A stretch of 64,000 nt of DNA from JAFMPW01 sp041743085 (GTDB lineage: Bacteria > Bacteroidota > Bacteroidia > Flavobacteriales > Flavobacteriaceae). This document shows, in pieces, positions 35,371-43,651 of the stretch (positions are counted from its first letter, which is position 1; each line of letters begins with the position of its first letter). The notes under the pieces were generated by a model, which saw nothing but the letters and a program-made list of their open reading frames with translations, was not told the DNA's origin and ran no database searches. The position numbers were made by a program, and so were the translations under genes. The stretch is from contig JBGTNL010000010.1 in the NCBI GenBank assembly GCA_041743085.1, positions 1-64,000 on the forward strand, given 5' to 3'.

Positions 35371-37221
35371 TTACATAAATTTTTTGTCAATATCACCTTC
35401 CGGAATGGTGACATAGGTTGGTTTGTTAAACGGACTCAGCTCCGGTTCCTTGCAGGAAAATAAATCGTTTACCAGGGACATTTGAGAGGTGCTGTCCAGG
35501 ATATCCCCGGTTTTTACCGCAATAGATTTACACAAACCCTTAGCCAGAACATCAGCCTGTGAAAAACTGTCTCCGGGTACCTTTTGCTGGTAATCAGAAA
35601 CCAATTGATCTAAAACATTGCTTACCTCATTTTCCGGAATCAGCAGAGGTACGCCGCTGATGTTTAATACTTCCTCATCGGAAGTTTCAAATACAAAGCC
35701 CAAACTGCGAAGGTTCTCCTCCATTTCGGCGACGATCATCATATCTGATTTTGAGAAAGAAAGCGTCAAAGGAAAAAGAAGTTGTTGGCTTACCGTCTCT
35801 TTTCCTGTAATCTGCCGTAAAAACTTTTCGTATAATACCCTTTGGTGGGCCCTGCCCTGATGAATAATTAACATGCCCGACTTTATGGTCGTCACAATAT
35901 ATTTTCTTCTTAGTTGTAAGGTGGTTACCGCAGATTCTTCACTATCTTTTTGTCCTTCAAATATGGAACTGGTAATTGACTCGGCTTCGTACGCAACGCT
36001 GCTAAAACTCCCTTCGTTCCCGGAAGCCGATTCCAGACCTACATACATTTGCTCCCATCCCTTCGCAGCTGCCTTTTTAAATCCGGGAGTACCTTTGTGC
36101 CCCGGACTATCCGGGCCAAAAGGATTAAAACGGGCATCTACCGTTACTTTAGGTAGTTTTGCCCCCATATTTCTATAAGCATAAGGTGTTTCCAGATTCT
36201 GGTTCCTTTCAAAATCCAGGACCGGAGCTATATTAAACTGTCCTAAACTATGTTTTACCGTGGATCGTAAGATGGCATACAGCGTTTGTTCATCATCGAA
36301 CTTAATTTCTGTCTTGGTAGGGTGAATATTGATATCTATAGAGGACGGATCCACTTCCATATAAAGAAAATACCCGGGATAGGCATCCGGTTTAAGTAGT
36401 CCTTCAAATGCATTCATAACAGCATGATAGAGATAGGGGCTCTTGACGAATCTGCTATTTACAAAGAAAAACTGTTCTCCCCTACTCTTTTTTGCGTATT
36501 CCGGCTTGCAAATAAATCCACTGATCCGGACCACCTGTGTCTCTTCGTTGACCGGAACCAGTTTTTCATTGGTCCTGCTCCCAAAAACATGTACAATGCG
36601 CTTTCTATAACCGGCACCAGGTAAATTAAACAAATCACTTCCATTGTTGTAAAAACGAAAAGAAACGGATGGATGTGCAAGTGCCACCCTGTGAAATTCA
36701 TCTGTAATATGACGTAACTCTACCTGATCGGATTTTAAAAAGTTGCGGCGGGCCGGTATATTAAAAAAAAGATTTTTTACCGCAATGGAAGTACCTTTTG
36801 GAATGGCGATTACTTCCTGCGAACTAATTTTACTTCCCTCAATTTTTATGGCCGTTCCCAGTTCTTCCGAAGCAGGTCTTGTCTGCATCTCTACGTGGGC
36901 AATAGCCGCAATAGAGGCCAGCGCTTCGCCCCTAAAACCTTTAGTGTGCAATTGAAAAAGATCTTCAGCGCTCTTTATTTTGGAGGTGGCGTGCCGTTCA
37001 AAGCTGAGACGGGCATCGGTTTGGCTCATTCCGCTACCGTCATCCACGACCTGGATTAGTGTTTTACCCCCATCTTTTACTATAAGTTTAACAGCTTCAG
37101 CGCCCGCATCAATAGCATTTTCCAATAATTCCTTAACAACGGAAGCCGGACGTTGCACAACTTCCCCCGCAGCAATTTGATTGGCTACATGATCTGGCAA
37201 GAGTTGAATAATATCCGCCAT
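35371..37221 (-). CDS. mutL: DNA mismatch repair protein MutL, endonuclease motif degenerate
   Basis: 616 aa. The GHKL ATPase N-terminus is intact: ELLENAIDAGAE, VDDGSGM, RHATSKI, TKGFRGEAL. The transducer domain is followed by a Ser/Gly-rich linker (about residues 370-430) and the C-terminal dimerisation domain. In metal-dependent nicking MutL proteins, DQHAxxExxxxE begins that domain. Here the aligned stretch at residues 454-464 is HQGRAHQRVLY, without the key Asp, His and Glu, and the C-terminal CPHGRP-like motif is SPFNKP. It should therefore match MutS complexes but not nick. Its start overlaps the stop of the upstream gene as TAATG. Confidence 0.95.
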   Translation of the reverse strand: MADIIQLLPDHVANQIAAGEVVQRPASVVKELLENAIDAGAEAVKLIVKDGGKTLIQVVDDGSGMSQTDARLSFERHATSKIKSAEDLFQLHTKGFRGEALASIAAIAHVEMQTRPASEELGTAIKIEGSKISSQEVIAIPKGTSIAVKNLFFNIPARRNFLKSDQVELRHITDEFHRVALAHPSVSFRFYNNGSDLFNLPGAGYRKRIVHVFGSRTNEKLVPVNEETQVVRISGFICKPEYAKKSRGEQFFFVNSRFVKSPYLYHAVMNAFEGLLKPDAYPGYFLYMEVDPSSIDINIHPTKTEIKFDDEQTLYAILRSTVKHSLGQFNIAPVLDFERNQNLETPYAYRNMGAKLPKVTVDARFNPFGPDSPGHKGTPGFKKAAAKGWEQMYVGLESASGNEGSFSSVAYEAESITSSIFEGQKDSEESAVTTLQLRRKYIVTTIKSGMLIIHQGRAHQRVLYEKFLRQITGKETVSQQLLFPLTLSFSKSDMMIVAEMEENLRSLGFVFETSDEEVLNISGVPLLIPENEVSNVLDQLVSDYQQKVPGDSFSQADVLAKGLCKSIAVKTGDILDSTSQMSLVNDLFSCKEPELSPFNKPTYVTIPEGDIDKKFM

Positions 37222-37511
37222 TAGCTCTTAAAGAATATGGATAGATCAAAATCTATGATGTATAGGAAAATAAGGATCAGGATAGAAGTAATGATTAACA
37301 TTCTGATTTTTATGTTTCGATCTCCCTCTCTTTTCATATCAGACATGGCACTTCTGAATTTACCTTTCAGCCCCCCCTGGGAGTTTACCGTACTCCTGTA
37401 TTTATCTAATTTGTGTTCTATTTTAAACGGGTTGCCTTCGCCTTTGTCATCATAGTAACGAGGTGAATAATTGAATTTCTTGTTCTTACGTAAGTTTGTA
37501 AATTTTCCCAT
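37221..37511 (-). CDS. Small C-terminal-anchored membrane protein upstream of mutL
   Basis: 96 aa. A basic soluble part (MGKFTNLRKNKKFNYSPRYY, then NPFKIEHKLDKYRSTVNSQG) is followed by one membrane segment near the C-terminus (MLIITSILILIFLYIIDF). Database entries for this flavobacterial family are sometimes called riboflavin synthase subunit beta, but nothing in the sequence supports that; the label presumably comes from the adjacent ribH. It is coupled to mutL by a TAATG overlap (37219-37223) and has its own promoter box 14 bp upstream. Function unknown. Confidence 0.85.
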   Translation of the reverse strand: MGKFTNLRKNKKFNYSPRYYDDKGEGNPFKIEHKLDKYRSTVNSQGGLKGKFRSAMSDMKREGDRNIKIRMLIITSILILIFLYIIDFDLSIFFKS

Positions 37512-37524
37512 AATACGAATCTCT

Positions 37525-37532
37525 CAAAGTTA
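37525..37532 (-). promoter_or_regulatory. Minus-7 box of the mutL operon
   Basis: On the minus strand TAACTTTG is an exact match to TAnnTTTG. It ends 13 bp before the ATG at 37511, predicting a leader of about ten nucleotides. No strong TTG element is visible 17-23 bp upstream. Confidence 0.55.
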
Positions 37533-37746
37533 CTTAAAATCGAAAAAAGTGCCGAGGTATCCATGCCAAAAATTGTTAACTTTTTTGTTAAGCAGTAATC
37601 TAAAAAGGTCGCCGGCAATTCTTTTAGCGCATTCATTGAAGCTATTTTGTTAAGAAGTTCAGATGTGGAAGGCCCTGCAATAGTAAACCTATAAGGCGTA
37701 TGGCTTTAAGAAATAGCCTGCCTGCTATGGGATGCGTACGGGCGAC

Positions 37747-38223
37747 CTACAGAAATGCCATTTTAATAGCTGCGATGGCAGCTTCCGTTCCTTTGTTTCC
37801 GTGTTTTCCTCCGCTGCGGTCCCTGGCTTGCCCTATGTTATCGTCCGTAAGTACACAAAAGATGACAGGTATATCCAAGTGCACATTGAGGTCCTTTATT
37901 CCCTGAGCGGTTGCACTGCAGATAAAATGAAAATGCTCGGTTTCGCCCCGGATAACGCTTCCCACTGCAATGACCGCGTTGACGTTGTGCCCCGATATCA
38001 TTTTTTTACAGCCAAAAACCAGTTCAAAACTTCCCGGTACATTCCACCGTATAATATTGCTTTTCAAAGCACCACAATCCAACAGGGTATTTTCCGCTCC
38101 CTTATAAAGTCCTTCCGTTATTTCGGAATTCCATTCAGAAACAACAATCCCAAACCGAAGGTCCTTCGCATTTGGGATTGTTGCTCTGTCATAATCCGAC
38201 AAGTTCTTGTTTTCGGTAGCCAT
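37747..38223 (-). CDS. ribH: 6,7-dimethyl-8-ribityllumazine synthase
   Basis: 158 aa, the usual length. FGIVVSEWNSEITEGL, VPGSFELVFGCKKMI, AVGSVIRGETEHFHFICSAT and VLTDDNIGQARDR are the conserved lumazine synthase motifs, with the catalytic His in ETEHF. It condenses 5-amino-6-ribitylaminouracil with dihydroxybutanone phosphate in riboflavin synthesis, and assembles as pentamers or a 60-mer capsid. One base separates it from the TPR gene upstream. After it, 235 bp without a gene precede the mutL operon. Confidence 0.96.
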   Translation of the reverse strand: MATENKNLSDYDRATIPNAKDLRFGIVVSEWNSEITEGLYKGAENTLLDCGALKSNIIRWNVPGSFELVFGCKKMISGHNVNAVIAVGSVIRGETEHFHFICSATAQGIKDLNVHLDIPVIFCVLTDDNIGQARDRSGGKHGNKGTEAAIAAIKMAFL

Positions 38224-38224
38224 A

Positions 38225-38992
38225 CTATGAACCGCTTTTCGCCATCCCTATGAACACGTCAATTGTGCTTGCCTGGTCCGACGTGGGAAACTCGTCTTTG
38301 ATACGCTGAAAATATTCAATTGCCTTATCTTTCCGATTCAGTTCAATGGCAGTTACACCTGCTTTAAACAAATATCGCGGGGTAGTATAATCATTGGTAT
38401 TGTGGGCAATGGCCTTTTCATAGTAAACCAGCGCTTCTGAGGGTTGCCCCAATTGCATGAAGGCATCGCCTATACCACCCAAAGCCAACGGGCCGGTCAT
38501 GGGCTCATCCGTAGTGAAATTTTCAAGATGTCTTATCGCCTCATCATACTGCTTCATGTGCAAATAGGCCATTCCGGCATAGTAATTTCCCAGATTGGCC
38601 GAGGGCGTACCTTTATATTCAGCTATAATATCTAAAAAACCATACTTTCCTTCGGCCCCATTCAGGGCTAAATTATATAATGAATCCTTCTCTGTGGCAC
38701 TATTCAGGGCCTGATCAAAATACTGCTGGGGGTAGAACATTTCGTTGGCGGCACTTGCGGTCTTTGGTTTCAGTATAAACTGATTGTAGGCCAGATAGCC
38801 CAAAACACCTATGGCTATAACACCAATGATCCCCAAAATATAATTTTGATTTCGGGCCACCCACTGTTCCGATCTGGATGCACTTTCATCCAGGGTGCTA
38901 AAAACCTCTGCCGTTGTGCTATTCCGCTCATCAAGCGCCTTTCCCTCGGCCTTATTTTTCGGATTAAAACCCCTCTTTTTATATGTTGCCAT
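38225..38992 (-). CDS. Membrane-anchored tetratricopeptide protein (YfgM-like)
   Basis: 255 aa from the ATG at 38992 (MATYKKRG). The ATG at 39034 would add 14 residues and lie almost on the promoter. A polar N-terminus of about 60 residues leads to one membrane helix (YILGIIGVIAIGVLGYLAYN). The periplasmic part then has TPR units (GNYYAGMAYLHMKQYDEAIR, GGIGDAFMQLGQPSEALVYY, KAGVTAIELNRKDKAIEYF). The layout is that of YfgM-type proteins that assist envelope protein folding. It heads the transcript that includes ribH. Confidence 0.9.
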   Translation of the reverse strand: MATYKKRGFNPKNKAEGKALDERNSTTAEVFSTLDESASRSEQWVARNQNYILGIIGVIAIGVLGYLAYNQFILKPKTASAANEMFYPQQYFDQALNSATEKDSLYNLALNGAEGKYGFLDIIAEYKGTPSANLGNYYAGMAYLHMKQYDEAIRHLENFTTDEPMTGPLALGGIGDAFMQLGQPSEALVYYEKAIAHNTNDYTTPRYLFKAGVTAIELNRKDKAIEYFQRIKDEFPTSDQASTIDVFIGMAKSGS

Positions 38993-39012
38993 CTTTAATT
39001 TTATTGGTGGCG

Positions 39013-39041
39013 CAAAAATAAAGTTTTTAAACAAAATCCAA
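39013..39041 (-). promoter_or_regulatory. Promoter of the TPR-ribH operon
   Basis: On the minus strand TTG, 18 bp, then TATTTTTG is an exact fit to the Bacteroidota TTG-N17-23-TAnnTTTG promoter, 20 bp before the ATG at 38992. Confidence 0.7.
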
Positions 39042-39107
39042 GGGGTATTTATTCGTTATTTTTCGATATTTTGCACCGCCCATAGCCATCATTAAATACT
39101 TCTTTGC

Positions 39108-40187
39108 ATGTTTCTGAAGCAATTATCCCTGATCAACTACAAAAATTTTGAGTCGCGGGATTTTGATTTTGACGCTAGAATAAATTGTCTGGTGGGAAAC
39201 AATGGGATGGGGAAAACCAATGTTCTGGACGCTATTTACCACCTTGCTTTCGGCAAGAGTTATTTTAATCCAATGTCTTCACAAAATATAAAACATGGAG
39301 AAGATTTTTTCGTTATAGACGGGCTCTTTATAAAAAAAAACCGCGAAGAAAAAATTGTTTGCAGCCTTAAGCGCGGGACAAAAAAAACCATTAAGCACAA
39401 CAGTAAAATATACGATAAACTCTCGGAACATATTGGGCTTATACCCCTGGTGATCATATCCCCTACGGATAGGGACCTTATTGTTGAAGGCAGTGAAACC
39501 CGTCGTAAATTTATGGATGGGGTCATCAGCCAGTCCAATGCGGATTACCTACAGACACTTTTAAGGTATAATAAAATACTGGCACAACGCAATTCACTTT
39601 TAAAATATTTTGCTGCCAACCACACCTTTAACGAAACCACTGTTGAAGTTTACAACGAACAATTAGCTTCCTACGGCAGCTACATCTATGAAAAACGGGC
39701 CGAATTTATTGAATCGTTTATCCCTATATTTAAGGAAAAGTATATTTCCATTTCAGGGGGCCGGGAAGACGTTAATTTAGCCTATCAAAGTCAGTTATCC
39801 CAGACCGGGCTGCATCAACTTCTTACAAACACTATTGAAAAAGACAAGGCGCTGCAATACACCAGCACCGGCATTCATAAAGACGATCTGAATTTTGAGA
39901 TTGAAGGGCATCCCATTAAAAAATTCGGGAGCCAGGGGCAACAGAAATCGTTCTTAATTGCCCTGAAATTTGCGCAATTCGACCTTATCAAAGAACAGGT
40001 CAAAACTACACCCATCCTCCTACTCGATGATATTTTTGACAAGTTGGATGAGGACAGGGTGGCCCATATTATAAGTCTTGTTGACGATACCGATTTTGGA
40101 CAGATCTTTATAAGCGATACACATGGAGAGCGCACCGAAAATGTTGTTAAGACCATTCATAAATCCTATGAAATATATAAACTTTAG
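39108..40187 (+). CDS. recF: DNA replication and repair protein RecF
   Basis: 359 aa, ABC-type SMC-like ATPase. Walker A is GNNGMGKTN (about residues 30-38), the signature is FGSQGQQKSFLIALKFAQ, and Walker B is ILLLDDIFDKLD. LSLINYKNFESRDFDFD at the start and FISDTHGERT near the end are the family N- and C-terminal marks. RecF loads RecA at gapped DNA through RecOR. It is first in a plus-strand run with a lipoprotein and a DUF721 protein, as in many Bacteroidota, where the DUF721 gene follows recF. Confidence 0.95.
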   Translation: MFLKQLSLINYKNFESRDFDFDARINCLVGNNGMGKTNVLDAIYHLAFGKSYFNPMSSQNIKHGEDFFVIDGLFIKKNREEKIVCSLKRGTKKTIKHNSKIYDKLSEHIGLIPLVIISPTDRDLIVEGSETRRKFMDGVISQSNADYLQTLLRYNKILAQRNSLLKYFAANHTFNETTVEVYNEQLASYGSYIYEKRAEFIESFIPIFKEKYISISGGREDVNLAYQSQLSQTGLHQLLTNTIEKDKALQYTSTGIHKDDLNFEIEGHPIKKFGSQGQQKSFLIALKFAQFDLIKEQVKTTPILLLDDIFDKLDEDRVAHIISLVDDTDFGQIFISDTHGERTENVVKTIHKSYEIYKL

Positions 40188-40188
40188 T

Positions 40189-40629
40189 ATGGGCAGGTTT
40201 GTACCTGTGGTATTGATCCTCATTTTTACAGGATGCAAAGAAAGAGAAAATGTAAGCAAAAGGGACCTTGACCACCTGAATGGTTATTGGGAAATAGAAA
40301 AGGTGGTGTTACCGGATGGCGCGGTTAAGGTATATGGAGCAAATACTACCATAGATTTTTTTGAGGTGAAAGGATCTCAGGGATATCGTAAAAAAGTGCA
40401 GCCAAAAATTGACGGATCCTTCGCAACTTCCGATGATGCCGAATCCTTTACATTAATAGAAGATAATGGGGTATTTAGCATCCACTATGAGAATGCGTTT
40501 AGCGAATGGACGGAGCGGATTGAAAAAATAACCCACAACAAACTCGCTCTTGTAAATGAGGAAAATATTAGCTATCATTATAAGCGTTTCCAACCCCTTC
40601 TGCAGCATGGTAAAACGAAAAAAAAATAA
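40189..40629 (+). CDS. Lipocalin-like lipoprotein
   Basis: 146 aa from the ATG at 40189, one base after the recF stop. In-frame ATGs at 40168 and 40123 lie inside recF. The signal peptide MGRFVPVVLILIFTGC has its lipid-anchored Cys at 16. The mature part, with LNGYWEIEKVVLPDGAVKVY, TTIDFFEVKGSQGYRKKVQP and SIHYENAFSEWTERIE, reads as a small eight-strand barrel of lipocalin type (GYWEIEK corresponds to the G-x-W motif). The ligand is unknown. It sits between recF and DUF721 and overlaps the latter by 23 bases. Confidence 0.85.
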   Translation: MGRFVPVVLILIFTGCKERENVSKRDLDHLNGYWEIEKVVLPDGAVKVYGANTTIDFFEVKGSQGYRKKVQPKIDGSFATSDDAESFTLIEDNGVFSIHYENAFSEWTERIEKITHNKLALVNEENISYHYKRFQPLLQHGKTKKK

Positions 40630-40903
40630 TCTTTCCCTGAGTGAAGCAATACACGAGTTTATTGCCGAAAATAAACTGCAGAAAGGGATTGATAGGGTCA
40701 ATGTAAAAGATGCCTGGAAAAAATTAATGGGAAACGGCGTAAATAATTATACTACAACGGTTGAACTGAAGAATGATACGTTATTTATATCCCTGTCTTC
40801 TTCCGTGCTACGTGAAGAATTAAGTCATGGGAAATCCAAGATCGTGGCAATGCTCAATGAAGAGCTTGGTAAAGACCTTATTAAGAATATCGTGCTCCGG
40901 TAA
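40607..40903 (+). CDS. DUF721 domain protein
   Basis: 98 aa from the ATG at 40607, which overlaps the lipoprotein gene. MVKRKKNNLSLSEAIHEFIA, then VNVKDAWKKLMGNGVNNYTT, LKNDTLFISLSSSVLREELS and LNEELGKDLIKNIVLR, are the DUF721 pattern (DciA-like KH-fold N-terminus). In many bacteria DciA-type proteins help load the replicative helicase and sit near dnaA, recF or gyrB, which suits the recF context. That role is inferred here. Confidence 0.9.
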   Translation: MVKRKKNNLSLSEAIHEFIAENKLQKGIDRVNVKDAWKKLMGNGVNNYTTTVELKNDTLFISLSSSVLREELSHGKSKIVAMLNEELGKDLIKNIVLR

Positions 40904-40923
40904 GATCTTAAAAATCCTAAGAC

Positions 40924-41192
40924 ATGTGCAACCTGGCTAAAACCCGTCTTCAATTGATGTCTGTCATAACACTTATGCTCCTTATAAGTTGTAAGCCGGA
41001 ACCTAAAGCATCGGAAGACTTTGACTCGCTCCTTAATGACGGAAGGCTTTCACAAGGTCATGAGTGAAAAAGATCTGGCAGATCTGGGGGCCTATTTGGG
41101 TACACTTAAGGTCGACCTTTGAAACCGCAAATAAAAAATTTCTTGAAACCGACTCTATCCCTGACGTAAACATCGGGGAATCATTAGCTTAA
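40924..41192 (+). pseudogene. Frameshifted lipoprotein gene
   Basis: The first 47 codons (40924-41064) encode a lipoprotein start: MCNLAKTRLQLMSVITLMLL, ISC, then KPEPKASEDFDSLL, with a stop at 41065. A shift to the next frame at about 41045 continues as FHKVMSEKDLADLGAYLGTL up to a stop at 41120. A second shift at about 41115 continues as TFETANKKFLETDSIPDVNI and ends at 41192. Three frames in a row that join into one plausible chain of about 90 residues point to one gene broken by two indels. The family is not recognised. Confidence 0.6.
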
Positions 41193-41340
41193 AGCGGGCA
41201 GGTGTTTGCTGATCCGTCCTGCAATTAGGCTTCGCTGGATGAAGACAGCAGTTGTCAGAAATGTTTGGCCCCTGGATTTCGGGTATTGAAAATTGTCATT
41301 TGGTTATTTTATGGATGTCTGAAAACCAAAATATTCCCAT

Positions 41341-41366
41341 AAAAAAGGCCACCTTTAAAGATGGCC
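41341..41366 (-). terminator. Rho-independent terminator of ndk
   Basis: On the minus strand GGCCATC, loop TTTAAA, GGTGGCC and six T form a clean terminator (one G-T pair) 22 bp past the ndk stop. Confidence 0.85.
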
Positions 41367-41387
41367 CTTTCTTACTGGCTGAATTTT

Positions 41388-41807
41388 TTAATAGATCTCC
41401 CTACCTGAAAAATGAAAAGCGCCCTCAATGGCGGCATTTTCATTGCTATCCGACCCGTGAACGGCATTTTCACCTATATCCTTTGCATATAATTTACGGA
41501 TTGTTCCTTCCGCGGCCTCTGCGGGATTTGTAGCCCCGATCAATGCCCTGAAATCTTCTACCGCATTTTCTTTCTCCAGAATGGCCGATACGATGGGGCC
41601 CCTGGTCATAAACTGGATCAATTCATCAAAGAACGGGCGATCCCTGTGAATGGCATAAAATTCGCGGGCATCCCTCTTACTAAGTTGTGTATATTTCATG
41701 GCTATGATCTTAAACCCGGCGGAAGTGATCTTTTCCAAAATGGCCCCTATATGGCCGTTTTCCACCGCATCCGGCTTAATCATGGTAAATGTTCTGTGTC
41801 CTGTCAT
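41388..41807 (-). CDS. ndk: Nucleoside-diphosphate kinase
   Basis: 139 aa from the ATG at 41807 (MTGHRTFTMIKPDAV). The frame opens at 41837, inside the promoter. The conserved motifs are TMIKPDAV, HRDRPFFDELIQFMTRGPIV, LIGATNPAEAAEGTIR and ENAVHGSDS, the last with the phospho-histidine. It transfers gamma-phosphate from ATP to NDPs in the cytoplasm. Monocistronic, with its own promoter and terminator. Confidence 0.97.
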   Translation of the reverse strand: MTGHRTFTMIKPDAVENGHIGAILEKITSAGFKIIAMKYTQLSKRDAREFYAIHRDRPFFDELIQFMTRGPIVSAILEKENAVEDFRALIGATNPAEAAEGTIRKLYAKDIGENAVHGSDSNENAAIEGAFHFSGREIY

Positions 41808-41826
41808 TTTTTTAAAAAATTTTGGG

Positions 41827-41857
41827 CAAAAGTACACTTTCTTGTAGCAACGGACAA
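41827..41857 (-). promoter_or_regulatory. Promoter of ndk
   Basis: On the minus strand TTG (41855-41857), a 20-bp spacer, then TACTTTTG (41827-41834) match the Bacteroidota promoter consensus. The box is 19 bp from the ATG at 41807. Confidence 0.75.
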
Positions 41858-41860
41858 CAA

Positions 41861-42189
41861 TAAAGGAATTTCCTGAAACCAGAGACTATGCTATTATTGG
41901 ATAAGGAAAACTATCGTTTTTTTTATAAACGCAAATAGAAATTCCTTTAGGTAGCCTCACCCGAAACTTTCATGAATCGGTTTCTCGGTTATTACCTTCT
42001 TTTAGCTACTCTTTAATAACTATCTTAAAAAAAACACTCCTCTTCGTATGCAATCCTTCCGGTATGCACAATCCCCTCAACCGTTTCTCCGTCCCCGTCT
42101 GCAAGTGAAGGGGGAAATCCTTTTAACACCATTTGAAAGGGAGGGCATATAGCGCATAGCATAATTAAAGAAATATGTTTGCCTTTCGA
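41861..42189. other. Intergenic region between ndk promoter and PhoD-like gene
   Basis: About 330 bp. No gene or clear structured element is visible. The PhoD-like gene ends at 42190. Confidence 0.4.
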
Positions 42190-43218
42190 TTAATATTCCT
42201 GAATCATCTCACCCAATATTTCCCCTCCATCGCCTATTATTTGAAGTATGACTTTCATCAACCGTGTATCGAGTTTCACCACTCCAAAACTCCGCGTAGT
42301 CACCACCTCCCCTACCCGGAATGGGTTGGGTTCCCCCGAAAATGTAGTATAGGAATGGGTTAATCCGCTGCTCGTAAAATCGATAAGGGGATAGGAAAGT
42401 CCTTCTATGGAAGCCCTGGCAAATTCTGAGATATGGCGGTCCCCTGAAAGAATAAGCACTCCTTTGGCTCCGGTGGCGGCAATAAGCTTTTTTAGCCGAT
42501 CTACCTCGTGCGGAAAATTTCCCCACGTTTCAAAACCGTGTTGATTGGATAAGAATTGTATACTGCTCACTATGACATTAAAATCCGCTTCTGAGTCGCT
42601 CAACTGTTCTTCCAACCATTGCCATTGCGTTTCCCCCAGGATGGTACCCACCCCATAAGCATTGGGCCTGAAGCGCTTTTCCGATGCGGTGCCCTTTGTA
42701 AGTGCCGTTCTGAAATAACGGGTGTCCAGCACTACTACTTTTATAAGCCCATTACCCGTATGATACTCATGGGCCGCATAAATCCCCTCCCTCTTCCTTC
42801 GTGCGTCATCTTTCGGCACCTCCATAAAATCAAGGAATACTTCCTGACTTTGTCTTTTTGTTTTATACTCCTCTCCCCCATCGTTCAACCCATAATCGTG
42901 ATCGTCCCAGGTTCCGATAACAGGCACTTTAGTTTTCAGATCGTGGTATCCTTCAACTTCATTCAGGGCATTATAATTGCTTTTTATTTTGGCCGCGTCA
43001 TCCGTATCTGCATACACAATATCCCCGCCCCATATCCATAGATCGGGCTTTCCCTCCAAAATATCGTCCCACAGAAAATTATCCAGCGTAAGCTTGTTAC
43101 AAGATCCGAAGGCAATGGTGAACCCGGACAGTGAATTATTAGGTGCAAGGTTCTTTTTTGAAATTTGGCAGGCCGTGATCCAAGGCAAAAGAAGTAGCAG
43201 CGTACCTATATTTTTCAT
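42190..43218 (-). CDS. PhoD-like alkaline phosphatase/phosphodiesterase lipoprotein
   Basis: 342 aa with a lipoprotein signal (LLLLPWITAC, Cys17). The metallophosphoesterase part has IAFGSCNKLTLDNFLWDDIL, WIWGGDIVYADTDD, IGTWDDHDYGLNDGG and LILSGDRHISEFARA, the PhoD-type metal ligands, and VVLDTRYFR. PhoD enzymes hydrolyse phosphate mono- or diesters at the cell surface, often when phosphate is low. No phosphate-regulon genes adjoin, so the trigger is unknown. Confidence 0.92.
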   Translation of the reverse strand: MKNIGTLLLLLPWITACQISKKNLAPNNSLSGFTIAFGSCNKLTLDNFLWDDILEGKPDLWIWGGDIVYADTDDAAKIKSNYNALNEVEGYHDLKTKVPVIGTWDDHDYGLNDGGEEYKTKRQSQEVFLDFMEVPKDDARRKREGIYAAHEYHTGNGLIKVVVLDTRYFRTALTKGTASEKRFRPNAYGVGTILGETQWQWLEEQLSDSEADFNVIVSSIQFLSNQHGFETWGNFPHEVDRLKKLIAATGAKGVLILSGDRHISEFARASIEGLSYPLIDFTSSGLTHSYTTFSGEPNPFRVGEVVTTRSFGVVKLDTRLMKVILQIIGDGGEILGEMIQEY

Positions 43219-43248
43219 CCGTCGTTATTTATTATTCTTTCAAAAGTC

Positions 43249-43268
43249 CTCCCGATAGCTATGGGGAG
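43249..43268. repeat. CCCGATAGCTATGGGG palindrome
   Basis: CTCCCGATAGCTATGGGGAG is an almost perfect palindrome in the gap upstream of the PhoD-like gene and is related to the unit at 21900-21917. The rest of 43219-43638 holds no supported gene. Confidence 0.5.
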
Positions 43269-43638
43269 TAATTCACCAATCGACATTTACTAACGGGTGT
43301 TGGTTTAAATTTTAAGTGTTCGTAAATCTTTGATTCGGTATCGCATGCGGTCCTACCGGCCCTTCACTAAAAACGTCTTCAAGACATTTTCTTTACGTTC
43401 TATCCCATGGTTCATTTCATATTGTATCACCTGGATATAGCGGTAAAAATAACCTTTTGTGCTCAAAGTCCATTGAACTCATGCTGAGTTTTAGTGCCAA
43501 AACGACAAGATAGGGGCTTGTTCTTAAAGGAAGTGTTTTTTGAGCAATACCGACCAGCCTGCGGACGCTGTGAGAAAAGGCAAAATACAGCGGAAAGTGA
43601 TAATTTTGCAGCCAATAAGAGTTCATGGTATATTATTG

Positions 43639-43646
43639 TATCTTTG
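43639..43646 (+). promoter_or_regulatory. Minus-7 box of nrnA, close to the start codon
   Basis: TATCTTTG is an exact TAnnTTTG match that ends 5 bp before the chosen ATG at 43652. Transcription would begin at or just before the start codon, so the mRNA would be leaderless or nearly so. A TTTTG at 43604-43608 is about 30 bp upstream, too far to be a normal partner element. Confidence 0.5.
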
Positions 43647-43651
43647 CGCGC

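Noticed and set aside
41252..41533. 93-aa plus-strand frame over the ndk 3' end
   Set aside because: It is antisense to ndk and to its terminator.
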